A stretch of DNA of 11,747 nt from Syntrophomonas sp964422685. Lineage in GTDB: Bacteria; Bacillota; Syntrophomonadia; Syntrophomonadales; Syntrophomonadaceae. Location of the stretch: NCBI GenBank assembly GCA_964422685.1, contig CAYRCG010000059.1:1-11747 (forward strand), given 5' to 3'. The notes below the pieces were generated by a model. It was not told where the DNA came from, did not search any database, and was given only the letters and a program-made list of their open reading frames with translations. The position numbers and the translations under genes were made by a program. This document shows positions 5,213-11,747 of the stretch, piece by piece (position 1 is the first letter of the stretch; each line of letters starts with the position of its first letter).

Positions 5213-6589
5213 TTGCGGGATTTAAAGGATTACGATTTTGCGGCGGGTATTCATTTATACCGCTATAACGAACTAAATATCCTTTTGGATGTAAATTCCG
5301 GGGCTATCCATCTATTAGATGAATTAGCCTACTGCCTGTTGGAAAAACTGGTGGTTCTGCGAGGGGATAGGGAGAAGGTTCTCGCCGCAATGGAAAAAGA
5401 ATTTCCGGCGGAAGAAATCGCGGAGGCTTTCCGGGAAATGGAGGGGGCGGAGGAAAACGGCAGCCTATTTACGGAATTCGCGATCCCCGTAGTGGACCTA
5501 TCGCAATTATCGGTAAAAGCGATTTGCCTTAACATAGCCCATGCCTGCAATATGAAATGCAGTTATTGTTTTGCCAGCCAGGGTGATTTCGGTTTAAAAC
5601 CAGCGTTGATGTCGCTGGAAACAGCCAAAAAGTCCCTGGATTTTTTATTGGAAAAGAGCGGGGAGAGGAAGAATCTGGAGGTGGATTTTTTCGGTGGTGA
5701 GCCTCTATTAGTTTTTCCGGTAATAAGGGAGTTGGTGCCCTACGCCCGGGGGAGGGAGCGGGAAAGGGGTAAAAGGTTTAATTTCACCCTTACCACTAAT
5801 TGTCTATTACTTGATGAAGAGGTACAAAGATTCGTGGTGGAAAACGAAATCGCGGTAATAATGAGCCTAGACGGTAGGAGAGAGACCCATGACCGGCATC
5901 GATTGCTCAATAATGGGCAGGGAAGCTATGAGTTAATTCTGCCTAAAATCCGCGAAATGCTGGCTAAGGATCCCGTAAGTTACTATATCCGCGGTACTTT
6001 TACCCGGGATAACCTGGATTTTAGCGAGGATTTGCGCCACATGCTGGAATTGGGTTTTTCCTCTGTTTCGTTGGAACCGGCGGTGGGAGTAGATAGCCCC
6101 TTGGCGATCGGCCCTGATGACTTGCCCCAGGTTTTACAGGAATATGACCGCTTAACTGCGATACTTTTGGAATACCGGGAATCGGGCCAGGAGGTACATT
6201 TCTTCCATTACAACCTGGATTTGCAGCAGGGACCTTGCCTGGCTAAGCGGGTTACCGGCTGCGGCGCTGGGATTGAATACCTGGTAATTACCCCGGAAGG
6301 TGATATTTACCCCTGCCACCAGTTCGTGGGGGAACCGGAATTTTACATGGGCAATATAGAACAGGCGGAAATAAATGGCTCCGTTCGCCGTATCTTCGAA
6401 GAAAATCAATTAATCCATAAAGAATGCCGGCATTGCTGGGCCAGGTATTTTTGTGGAGGCGGTTGCCATGCGGCGGCATATTTACAGGGTGATATAAGTA
6501 AGCCGCACGAAACAAGCTGTATAATGCATAAGAAAAGAATTGAGGGGGCTATTTATCTGGATCTGCTGACAAAACTACCGCGGGGATAA
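5213..6589 (+). CDS. scfB: Radical SAM/SPASM SCIFF peptide maturase (thioether-forming)
   Basis: 458 residues, the usual size for the SCIFF maturase family (CteB-like). The N-terminal 100 residues (YRYNELNILLDVNSGAIHLL) form the expected leader-recognition region. The radical SAM core has C112-x3-C116-x2-C119 (CNMKCSYC) for the [4Fe-4S]-SAM cluster and GGEP at 161-164. The C-terminal SPASM/twitch region has cysteines C342, C350 (CGAG), C368 (PEGDIYPC), C405, C408, C414, C418 (CGGGC) and C436, enough for two auxiliary clusters. It cleaves SAM and forges sulphur-to-carbon crosslinks in the adjacent 47-residue precursor. The TTG start at 5213 is supported by GGGGAGG (5198-5204) 8 bases upstream and by lack of any earlier in-frame start before the terminator. 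In several Clostridia this pair lies near yajC/secD (remembered); here it lies between a tRNA and an M23 peptidase. Confidence 0.95.
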   Translation: MRDLKDYDFAAGIHLYRYNELNILLDVNSGAIHLLDELAYCLLEKLVVLRGDREKVLAAMEKEFPAEEIAEAFREMEGAEENGSLFTEFAIPVVDLSQLSVKAICLNIAHACNMKCSYCFASQGDFGLKPALMSLETAKKSLDFLLEKSGERKNLEVDFFGGEPLLVFPVIRELVPYARGRERERGKRFNFTLTTNCLLLDEEVQRFVVENEIAVIMSLDGRRETHDRHRLLNNGQGSYELILPKIREMLAKDPVSYYIRGTFTRDNLDFSEDLRHMLELGFSSVSLEPAVGVDSPLAIGPDDLPQVLQEYDRLTAILLEYRESGQEVHFFHYNLDLQQGPCLAKRVTGCGAGIEYLVITPEGDIYPCHQFVGEPEFYMGNIEQAEINGSVRRIFEENQLIHKECRHCWARYFCGGGCHAAAYLQGDISKPHETSCIMHKKRIEGAIYLDLLTKLPRG

Positions 6590-6800
6590 ATATTTTTAAA
6601 TATTTCGAAAGTTCCTTATAAACTACAATATCTGCGCTATACGTTAAATATATACACTATATATAGGGGAAGGGAGTATTGGAAACTACGCTATTAAATC
6701 CCGCTGCAAGAAAAAAAGGGCAAAAAAGCAGGAATTTCTGCCGGAAGGGTCGAAGCAATAGCAGGGTAAAATAAATAAAACTTTTAATGGAGATTTAAAA
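6590..6800. other. AT-rich leader upstream of the M23 peptidase
   Basis: Contains a TATATA-CAC-TATATA palindrome (6649-6663), followed by GGGGAAGGGAG. A later segment, GCAGGAATTTCTGC (6729-6742), is a near-perfect palindrome. A 31-codon basic frame (TTG 6679 to TAA 6774) crosses the region but lacks support. It most likely holds the promoter of the downstream peptidase gene. No known riboswitch was recognised. Confidence 0.4.
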
Positions 6801-8138
6801 ATGTTGAATTTATTGCAGCAATATCGTCGTTATTGGCTTCCGGGTTTGATTTCATCGGTTCTTCTTTTCCTTCTCTTATTTTCTTTCCTAGGGGTTAGGG
6901 TACCTGCCTATTCGGTCCTTATTGACCAGCAGGAGAAATTTCAGGTCGAGGACCCGGAGGCGGTTAATCTAGCGTTAGGGCGTATAATCGCCCAGGAAAA
7001 GAAACAATGTCAACAGGATATAGAACTAGTTAACCAGGTAGAAATAGAGAAGGCTTTCGCCAATCGGAAGAGTATTATACCGGCAAATGAAGTGGAGAAG
7101 GAGTTACGTAAGAACCTGCGCTTTACTGCTCAAGCCACCGCTATCATAGTGAATGGGAAAACTATTGCTACGGTTAAAAACCAAAAAATTGCGGATAAGA
7201 TACTGAACGGTCTGAAAAACGAGTATTCTTGGTTGGATGAAGGGGAAGAATTGATAAGAGTCAGCTTTGCCGAGAAGGTGGAGTTGCAGGACATAAAAGC
7301 TCCTTCGAATGCCATTATCGAACCCTCGCAAGCCTATCAATTAATCAAGATAGGTACCAATAATCCGGAAAAATATCAGGTTAAAGAGGGGGATTCCCTT
7401 TGGCTAATAGCCCGGCGTAATGATATGTACGTGAATGATATAGTAGTGGCTAATAATTTAGATTCCGATAAACTTCAGCTAGGGCAGGAACTACTTCTGG
7501 TAAAAAGCAAACCTTACATAACCGTAATGACACAGGTTAAAGGGGAAAAGGTAGAGGCAATCCCGTTCGAAACCAAGGTCTTGGTCGATAACTCCGCGGG
7601 TGCTTCGGTTCGGGTCAAACAAGACGGTAAAAATGGGGAAAGACAGGTAGCTTATCAGGCTACTAAGCTCAATGGTGTAATCCAGCAAAAAGATGTGAAA
7701 AGCGAAAAGCTTCTAAAGGCTGCGGTGGATAAAATAATCGTCAAAGGTAACCGGGTGGTGCAGGTTGCTTCCCGTTCCGGAACTGGTACCCTAGAGTGGC
7801 CTTGCTATGGTCCCATTACCCAGTACTATCGTGGAGGCCATAACGGCTTAGACATCGGTGCCCGTAGCGGGACCAGTATAAGGGCAGTGGACTCCGGTAA
7901 TGTTACTTCGGTCTGTTACCAGGGAGGTTATGGTAAGTTTATCGTCATAGATCATAATAATGGTTTGGTTACCCGCTATGCTCATTGTTCCAGCACCGCA
8001 GTATCCGTGGGACAGAGTGTTGCCCGGGGTGAAGTAATCGGCGCCGTTGGTTCTACCGGCAGAAGCACCGGACCCCACCTGCATTTCGAAGTATTATCAG
8101 GTGGTTCTTTTCAAAATCCTTTGAATTATTTGCCTTAA
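6801..8138 (+). CDS. Membrane-anchored LysM-G5-M23 peptidoglycan endopeptidase
   Basis: 445 residues. A short basic N-terminus and one hydrophobic segment (13-31) anchor it in the membrane with the rest outside. Residues 32-185 are a Glu/Lys-rich, partly helical stem. A LysM peptidoglycan-binding domain (190-235: KYQVKEGDSLWLIARRN..DIVVANNL) is followed by a G5 domain (237-318: IPFETKV and YQATKLNGV) and a C-terminal M23 zinc endopeptidase (331-445). The M23 metal and catalytic residues are visible: H347-x3-D351, H395 (RYAHCS) and H426-x-H428 (GPHLHFE), so it should be active against peptide crossbridges. The LysM-G5-M23 order is typical of Firmicutes cell-wall hydrolases. Start: GGAG (6789-6792) lies 8 bases before the ATG. 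It has its own terminator, so it forms a unit separate from trxB. Confidence 0.94.
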   Translation: MLNLLQQYRRYWLPGLISSVLLFLLLFSFLGVRVPAYSVLIDQQEKFQVEDPEAVNLALGRIIAQEKKQCQQDIELVNQVEIEKAFANRKSIIPANEVEKELRKNLRFTAQATAIIVNGKTIATVKNQKIADKILNGLKNEYSWLDEGEELIRVSFAEKVELQDIKAPSNAIIEPSQAYQLIKIGTNNPEKYQVKEGDSLWLIARRNDMYVNDIVVANNLDSDKLQLGQELLLVKSKPYITVMTQVKGEKVEAIPFETKVLVDNSAGASVRVKQDGKNGERQVAYQATKLNGVIQQKDVKSEKLLKAAVDKIIVKGNRVVQVASRSGTGTLEWPCYGPITQYYRGGHNGLDIGARSGTSIRAVDSGNVTSVCYQGGYGKFIVIDHNNGLVTRYAHCSSTAVSVGQSVARGEVIGAVGSTGRSTGPHLHFEVLSGGSFQNPLNYLP

Positions 8139-8150
8139 GTGAAGACCTCT

Positions 8151-8182
8151 ACCCTGGCCTTAAGGGTCAGGGTTTTATTATT
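8151..8182 (+). terminator. Intrinsic terminator after the M23 peptidase
   Basis: ACCCTG (8151-8156) pairs with CAGGGT (8168-8173), with an inner CC-TTAA-GG stem. It is followed by TTTTATTATTT. It lies 12 bases past the stop and just ahead of the trxB ribosome binding site, so trxB needs read-through or its own promoter, which was not identified. Confidence 0.75.
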
Positions 8183-8196
8183 TAGGGGGGAAAAAT

Positions 8197-9102
8197 ATGT
8201 ATGATGTAGTGATAATCGGCAGTGGTCCCGCCGGTCTAACCGCCGCTATCTATACCAGCCGCGCCAAACTAAAAACACTGGTATTGGAATCCACAGTATT
8301 CGGTGGTAATGCCTCTTTAATCGACCATATCGACAATTACCCGGGCTTTCCTTTCGGGGTTAGCGGCGTAGATTTAATGGAGAGTTTCCGCCAGCAAGCG
8401 GAGAGGTTCGGGGCTGAGCTCCGTTTAGAGGAGGTTAGGTCTATACAGGACTCCCCTGCGGCTAAAATCGTGGCGACAGATATGCAAGAATACCGGACCA
8501 AAAGCGTAATTGTAGCTATGGGGGCGAAGCGCCGTGAACTGGAGGTTGACGGGGAAAAGGAATACCTAGGGCGGGGGGTTTCCTATTGCGCCACTTGCGA
8601 TGGGGCCTTTTTCGCCCGGGCTTCGGTTGCGGTTGTCGGGGGAGGGGACTCCGCGGTAAAAGAAGCCTTGTATTTAGCGGGAATCGCGGATAAGGTCTAT
8701 CTCATACATCGAAGGGAGGGCTTCAGGGCTAACCGCACCGCTTTGGATAAACTGATGGATAATCCCAAAATTGAACTCAGGTTAAACCGGGTGGTTAAAC
8801 GGGTTGAAGGTGATGCCCTGATGAAAAGCCTTTTGCTGCAAAATCTGGAAACCGGGGAAGAAGAAAGGCTGGAGGTAGAGGGGCTTTTTGTCAGCATAGG
8901 GCTGGTAGCGGGAACCGAACTTTTGGGGGGTATCCTGGAAAGCAATAAGGGTTACATAATAACCGATGACAACATGATGAGCTCTATCCCGGGGATATTC
9001 GCCGCCGGTGATGTGCGCGCCAAAAAAGAGAGGCAGGTGGCAACTGCCGTCGGTGAAGGGGCCATAGCCGGAATAGCCGTAAGTGAGTATCTGCAGGGAT
9101 AG
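8197..9102 (+). CDS. trxB: Thioredoxin reductase (NADPH-dependent FAD disulfide reductase)
   Basis: 301 residues, typical low-molecular-weight TrxB, cytosolic. It passes electrons from NADPH through FAD and a CxxC disulfide to thioredoxin. Visible are the FAD motif IIGSGPAGLTAA (8-13 is GSGPAG), the redox pair C131-A-T-C134 with the following DGAFF, the NADPH motif GGGDSA (148-153), HRREGFRA (171-178), which fits NADPH specificity, and the C-terminal FAD motif FAAGDVR with QVATAVGEG. One departure is GGNAS (36-40), where TrxB usually has GGQ. AGGGGGG (8184-8190) lies 6 bases before the ATG. Its place in the envelope group suggests no specific link beyond general redox supply. Confidence 0.94.
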   Translation: MYDVVIIGSGPAGLTAAIYTSRAKLKTLVLESTVFGGNASLIDHIDNYPGFPFGVSGVDLMESFRQQAERFGAELRLEEVRSIQDSPAAKIVATDMQEYRTKSVIVAMGAKRRELEVDGEKEYLGRGVSYCATCDGAFFARASVAVVGGGDSAVKEALYLAGIADKVYLIHRREGFRANRTALDKLMDNPKIELRLNRVVKRVEGDALMKSLLLQNLETGEEERLEVEGLFVSIGLVAGTELLGGILESNKGYIITDDNMMSSIPGIFAAGDVRAKKERQVATAVGEGAIAGIAVSEYLQG

Positions 9103-9141
9103 TACCACTATTTGCTTGTCCCTCTACTGCCGGACCCGTAG

Positions 9142-9161
9142 TATAATAGGGCAGAGAGGAG
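9142..9161 (+). promoter_or_regulatory. Putative -10 box and ribosome binding site of the peptidase-murA unit
   Basis: A perfect TATAAT (9142-9147) lies in the 67-base gap between trxB and the peptidase gene. Its -35 is poor: TTGTCC (9116-9121) is 20 bases away. AGGAG (9157-9161) lies 8 bases before the ATG at 9170. An initiation site near 9153 would leave only a very short leader. Confidence 0.35.
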
Positions 9162-9169
9162 AGGGGGAA

Positions 9170-10009
9170 ATGTGGGGAATTAAGTCTTTTGATGCCGGTA
9201 AAGGTCTGTTTTTACTGCTCTTAATAATCGTATTGCTGGTACTTATAATAAGCAAAAACAGCAATAGCATTATGCGCGTAATGGTCGGGCAGGAAGTTAA
9301 ACTCAAGACGGCCGGCTTTGAAAAAAGGACCAGCGAACACTTTGATATTAGATATACTACTAGAGATGAACCCTATATAGATATGATTGCTCAGACATCT
9401 GAAGACGCGTATGCGGCGGTGGTAGGGAAATTTGGCCGGGAACCGGCCCGGAAAACTATAGTGGTGGTTTATCCGGATGCGGCCAGCCTGGCCGGAAGCA
9501 TCGGCTGGAACCGGAGCGAAAGCGCTATGGGGGTTTATTGGGCGGGTTCCATCCGTATCCTGTCACCGGGTGAATGGATAAAAGGCGATGACCTGAAGAA
9601 GCAATTTATCGAGGAAGGCCCTATGGTGCATGAATTTACCCATTTGATGGTTGATGAAATCACTCAGGGGAACTATAATCGTTGGTGGACGGAAGGAATT
9701 GCCCAATATTTCGAGAAAAAGATTACAGGCTTTGTATTCGCCAACCCTTTCAGCCGGGGAAGGGATTTAGAATACTATGAGTTGGCGACCCTGGAAGAAA
9801 AATTTGACGAACTGGAGCAATCGATCGCTTATTGGGAATCATTAGAAGCGATTCAGTATATAGTGGAAGTATATGGTGAAGATACGTTGTTTACTATATT
9901 GGAAGAGCAAGGGAAGGGAAGCAAGATGAATACTGCTCTGGAAAAAGCCTTGGGAATAGGTTACCAGGAATTCGAGCAGGGATTCTATCGACACTTGCAA
10001 AAGATTTAA
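9170..10009 (+). CDS. Membrane-anchored HExxH (gluzincin-type, peptidase MA-like) metallopeptidase
   Basis: 279 residues. An N-terminal hydrophobic segment (12-28) after a short basic end anchors it in the membrane, leaving the catalytic domain outside. The domain shows H154-E-F-T-H158 (MVHEFTHLMVDE) and, about 17 residues later, WWTEGIAQYFE (E175), the arrangement of gluzincin zinc proteases in the peptidase MA group. The upstream VVVYPD and GVYWAGSIRIL strands, followed by a catalytic helix, fit the fold. The substrate is unknown; related proteins are mostly uncharacterised. The ATG at 9170 is preferred over the in-frame ATG at 9083: the earlier one lies inside trxB and adds a hydrophilic stretch before the membrane segment, whereas AGGAG lies 8 bases before 9170. 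It is followed by murA after 17 bases, so the two are probably co-transcribed. Confidence 0.85.
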   Translation: MWGIKSFDAGKGLFLLLLIIVLLVLIISKNSNSIMRVMVGQEVKLKTAGFEKRTSEHFDIRYTTRDEPYIDMIAQTSEDAYAAVVGKFGREPARKTIVVVYPDAASLAGSIGWNRSESAMGVYWAGSIRILSPGEWIKGDDLKKQFIEEGPMVHEFTHLMVDEITQGNYNRWWTEGIAQYFEKKITGFVFANPFSRGRDLEYYELATLEEKFDELEQSIAYWESLEAIQYIVEVYGEDTLFTILEEQGKGSKMNTALEKALGIGYQEFEQGFYRHLQKI

Positions 10010-10026
10010 GGCGAGAGGTGTAATTC

Positions 10027-11286
10027 TTGAAGGACTGTTTGATTATCGAGGGAGGACACCCTTTACAGGGGCGGGTCCGGGTAAGCGGAGCTAAAAATGC
10101 CGGATTGGTATTGCTGGTGGCTAGTACCCTTGCGGATGGGGAGACCATATTGGACAACATGCCCCGGATAAGGGACGTCGAGGTAATGGTGCAGATACTA
10201 AATGAATTAGGGGTTAATGCGCGTTGGAATGAGGATGAAAGCCTGTCTATCTGCCCGCCATCGTCTGGTAGCATGAAAATCGAAACCTCCTATGAATTGG
10301 CGAAGAAACTCAGGGCTTCTAACCTGCTATTGGGCGCTTTACTAGGTCGGGAAAGGGAAGCGGTTGTCTCCTTACCGGGGGGGTGCGATATCGGCTCACG
10401 TCCTATGGATCTGCATATAAAAGGGATTCAGGCCCTGGGGGCGGAAGTGGATATAGAACACGGCTTTATTTTCGCCCGTTGTAAAAAACCATCTGGGGCC
10501 CGGGTTTATCTGGATTTTCCCAGCGTAGGCGCAACAGAAAACATAATGATGATGGCCTCGCGAACCCCGGGGCAGAGCGTGATCGAAAATGCGGCCAAAG
10601 AGCCGGAAATAGTTGATTTGGCCAACTTCCTTAATTCCATGGGAGCCCGGATACGGGGGGCCGGAACCGACCTGATAAAAGTTGAAGGCGTACCGGAACT
10701 CAAAGCCGGTCGTTATGCCATTATCCCCGACCGGATCGAAGCCGGAACTTATATGGTAGGGGCGGCTATCTCCGGGGGGGATGTGCAGGTAGAGAATGTA
10801 ATACCCACCCATCTCCATCCTATTGTAGCTAAACTGCAGGAGACCGGGGCTAGTGTGGAAGAAAACGATCAGGGTGTAAGGGTAATAGCAGGTAGGCAAG
10901 TGCTGCCGGTCGATATTAAGACTTTGCCTTACCCGGGATTTCCTACTGATATGCAATCCCAGATGATGGCCCTGCTTTCCTTAGCTGAGGGTTCCAGCGT
11001 AATAGTGGAGAATGTCTTTGAAAACCGCTTCCAAATCGTGGATGAATTAAAGCGTATGGGGGCAAGCATTCAAGTGGAGGGGCACACCGCCGTAGTAAGA
11101 GGGGTTAAGAACCTTTTTGGTGCCCGGGTCAAAGCCACTGATTTACGGGCAGGTGCCGGGCTTATTCTCGGGGCTTTGGTTGCCCGCGGAGAAACTATAA
11201 TCGAAAATGCCATTCATATTTTCCGGGGCTACGAGAATATCGAGGAAAAGCTGAGACAGCTAGGGGCTAAGGTGGGGACGAAATAG
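10027..11286 (+). CDS. murA: UDP-N-acetylglucosamine 1-carboxyvinyltransferase
   Basis: 419 residues, the normal MurA length. It transfers enolpyruvate from PEP to the 3'-OH of UDP-GlcNAc, the first committed step of peptidoglycan synthesis, in the cytosol. Key residues are visible: K23-N24 in SGAKNA, R96 in KKLRASNLL, the PEP-binding loop LPGGC with Cys120 (the fosfomycin target, equal to Cys115 in E. coli) followed by DIGSRPMDLH, and D308 in GFPTDMQ, the general base. The retained Cys predicts fosfomycin sensitivity of the enzyme. The start is TTG with AGAGGTG (10014-10020) 6 bases upstream; the encoded N-terminus MKDCLIIEGG is standard. Firmicutes often have two MurA paralogues, and which of them this is cannot be told. 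Nothing recognisable follows, and no terminator is evident after the stop. Confidence 0.97.
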   Translation: MKDCLIIEGGHPLQGRVRVSGAKNAGLVLLVASTLADGETILDNMPRIRDVEVMVQILNELGVNARWNEDESLSICPPSSGSMKIETSYELAKKLRASNLLLGALLGREREAVVSLPGGCDIGSRPMDLHIKGIQALGAEVDIEHGFIFARCKKPSGARVYLDFPSVGATENIMMMASRTPGQSVIENAAKEPEIVDLANFLNSMGARIRGAGTDLIKVEGVPELKAGRYAIIPDRIEAGTYMVGAAISGGDVQVENVIPTHLHPIVAKLQETGASVEENDQGVRVIAGRQVLPVDIKTLPYPGFPTDMQSQMMALLSLAEGSSVIVENVFENRFQIVDELKRMGASIQVEGHTAVVRGVKNLFGARVKATDLRAGAGLILGALVARGETIIENAIHIFRGYENIEEKLRQLGAKVGTK

Positions 11287-11747
11287 ATGAAGTATAGGAA
11301 GACGGGGGATGGAGGACGAAATATAGCCGACTCAACATGGAGTTAGTATGAAATGATGAGGCGTGAGGGGTGAGGGGTATTAGTGAAAACCCGCTACTTC
11401 TTACCGTCCAAGAGCCTCCAAACTCCCTTTTCATCGTTGTTTGTGACCTCGGGTCATGGGAGTCAGTATGAAAATAGCTTCGTAATAGGCGGCTTAATAG
11501 AATATACTGCTCGCTGCTTCCTTAATAGCGACCGAAGGGAGCATCCAGTGTCCGCGAAGACGGACGCTGCGCATGGGCAACACCGGCAGCTTGCCTCGTG
11601 CTCAAGGGGTACCGCGCCAATCCCCCGTCCATGGGAGGTGGCGCGCTCGTGACGTCCTGTCACTCGCCCCCTTTCGCCTGCTCGGCTTCGCCGGGTGTTG
11701 CCGCCATGCTTCGCCAATCGCTCGCTGGTATATTCATATCGCGCCGC
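11287..11747. other. Gene-free, structure-rich region at the window edge
   Basis: No frame here looks like a protein; the two longest open frames are rich in Arg/Ser/Cys and overlap each other antisense. The sequence changes from an AG-rich part (11287-11375) to a GC-rich part (11540-11747). A direct repeat, AGTTAGTATGAAA/AGTCAGTATGAAA (11341-11353, 11461-11473), has an offset of exactly 120 bases. Hairpins occur at 11444-11456 (TGACC/GGTCA), 11548-11567 (7 bp, loop CGAAGA), 11614-11644 (GCGCCA/TGGCGC with inner TCCC/GGGA) and 11649-11663 (GTGAC/GTCAC). The last two are enclosed by GGCAACACCGGC (11576-11587) and GCCGGGTGTTGCC (11690-11702). Confidence 0.55.
11576..11702. repeat. Long imperfect inverted repeat enclosing two hairpins
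   Basis: The outer arms GGCAACACCGGC (11576-11587) and GCCGGGTGTTGCC (11690-11702) pair over 12 positions with one bulged base. Inside are hairpins 11614-11644 and 11649-11663, so a folded transcript from either strand would be multibranched. CGGC-TTC-GCCG at 11683-11693 competes with the right outer arm. It could be a structured RNA, a palindromic mobile element or degenerate repeat DNA; the sequence alone does not decide. Confidence 0.5.

Noticed and set aside
6590..6800. Cyclic-di-AMP (ydaO-type) riboswitch before the M23 gene
   Set aside because: Such riboswitches often precede wall hydrolase genes, but the conserved core strings were not found and the region is short and AT-rich.
10396..10956. 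186-codon minus-strand frame inside murA
   Set aside because: It is antisense to a complete, motif-perfect MurA and has no ribosome binding site or domain.
11463..11717. 84-codon minus-strand frame and the 89-codon plus-strand frame at 11383-11652
   Set aside because: They overlap each other antisense in the palindromic region, are rich in Arg, Ser and Cys, and show no domain or ribosome binding site.
1..11747. CRISPR array, integrase, transposase or prophage genes
   Set aside because: No regularly spaced repeats and no protein of these families were seen anywhere in the window.

Overview
The window looks like chromosomal DNA of a Gram-positive anaerobe of the class Clostridia, with a moderate GC content and AT-rich intergenic DNA. 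The evidence is a SCIFF (ranthipeptide) precursor with its radical SAM maturase, a combined PAS/GGDEF/HD-GYP c-di-GMP enzyme, a LysM-G5-M23 envelope hydrolase with one N-terminal membrane anchor, strong GGAGG-type ribosome binding sites, and three TTG starts behind good ribosome binding sites. Genus cannot be settled from the sequence alone.

Layout. Positions 1-52 are the 3' end of a tRNA-Val (CAC), closed by a strong intrinsic terminator (70-115). A short intergenic stretch with a repeat-like 'AAAGAACCGTCCCC' motif leads to an NAD-type short-chain dehydrogenase (307-1047, +). Convergent with it is a CarD/CdnL-family RNA polymerase-binding regulator (1199-1699, -). A gene-free stretch with repeated CGGAATGG units (1700-2156) separates it from a large soluble signalling protein with three PAS domains, GGDEF and HD-GYP (2157-4475, -).

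From 4836 everything runs on the + strand. First come a promoter and a complete tRNA-Gly (CCC). Only 44 bases later is an easily missed 47-residue gene with a TTG start (4993-5136), a SCIFF/ranthipeptide precursor with the cysteine-rich core typical of the family plus one extra cysteine. An intrinsic terminator/attenuator (5144-5168) separates it from its radical SAM-SPASM maturase (5213-6589). This pair is the most notable system here. The family is known (CteA/CteB of Clostridium thermocellum is the studied pair), but the context next to a tRNA, the extra cysteine and the in-operon attenuator deserve attention.

An envelope/redox group follows: a LysM-G5-M23 peptidase (6801-8138) with a terminator, thioredoxin reductase trxB (8197-9102), a membrane-anchored HExxH gluzincin-type peptidase (9170-10009) and murA (10027-11286), the last two only 17 bases apart. 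The M23 enzyme remodels peptidoglycan and MurA commits UDP-GlcNAc to its synthesis, so a cell-wall theme is plausible for the right half. The last 461 bases contain no convincing gene but are rich in nested inverted repeats and a 120-bp-offset direct repeat; the element runs off the window edge and remains unexplained.
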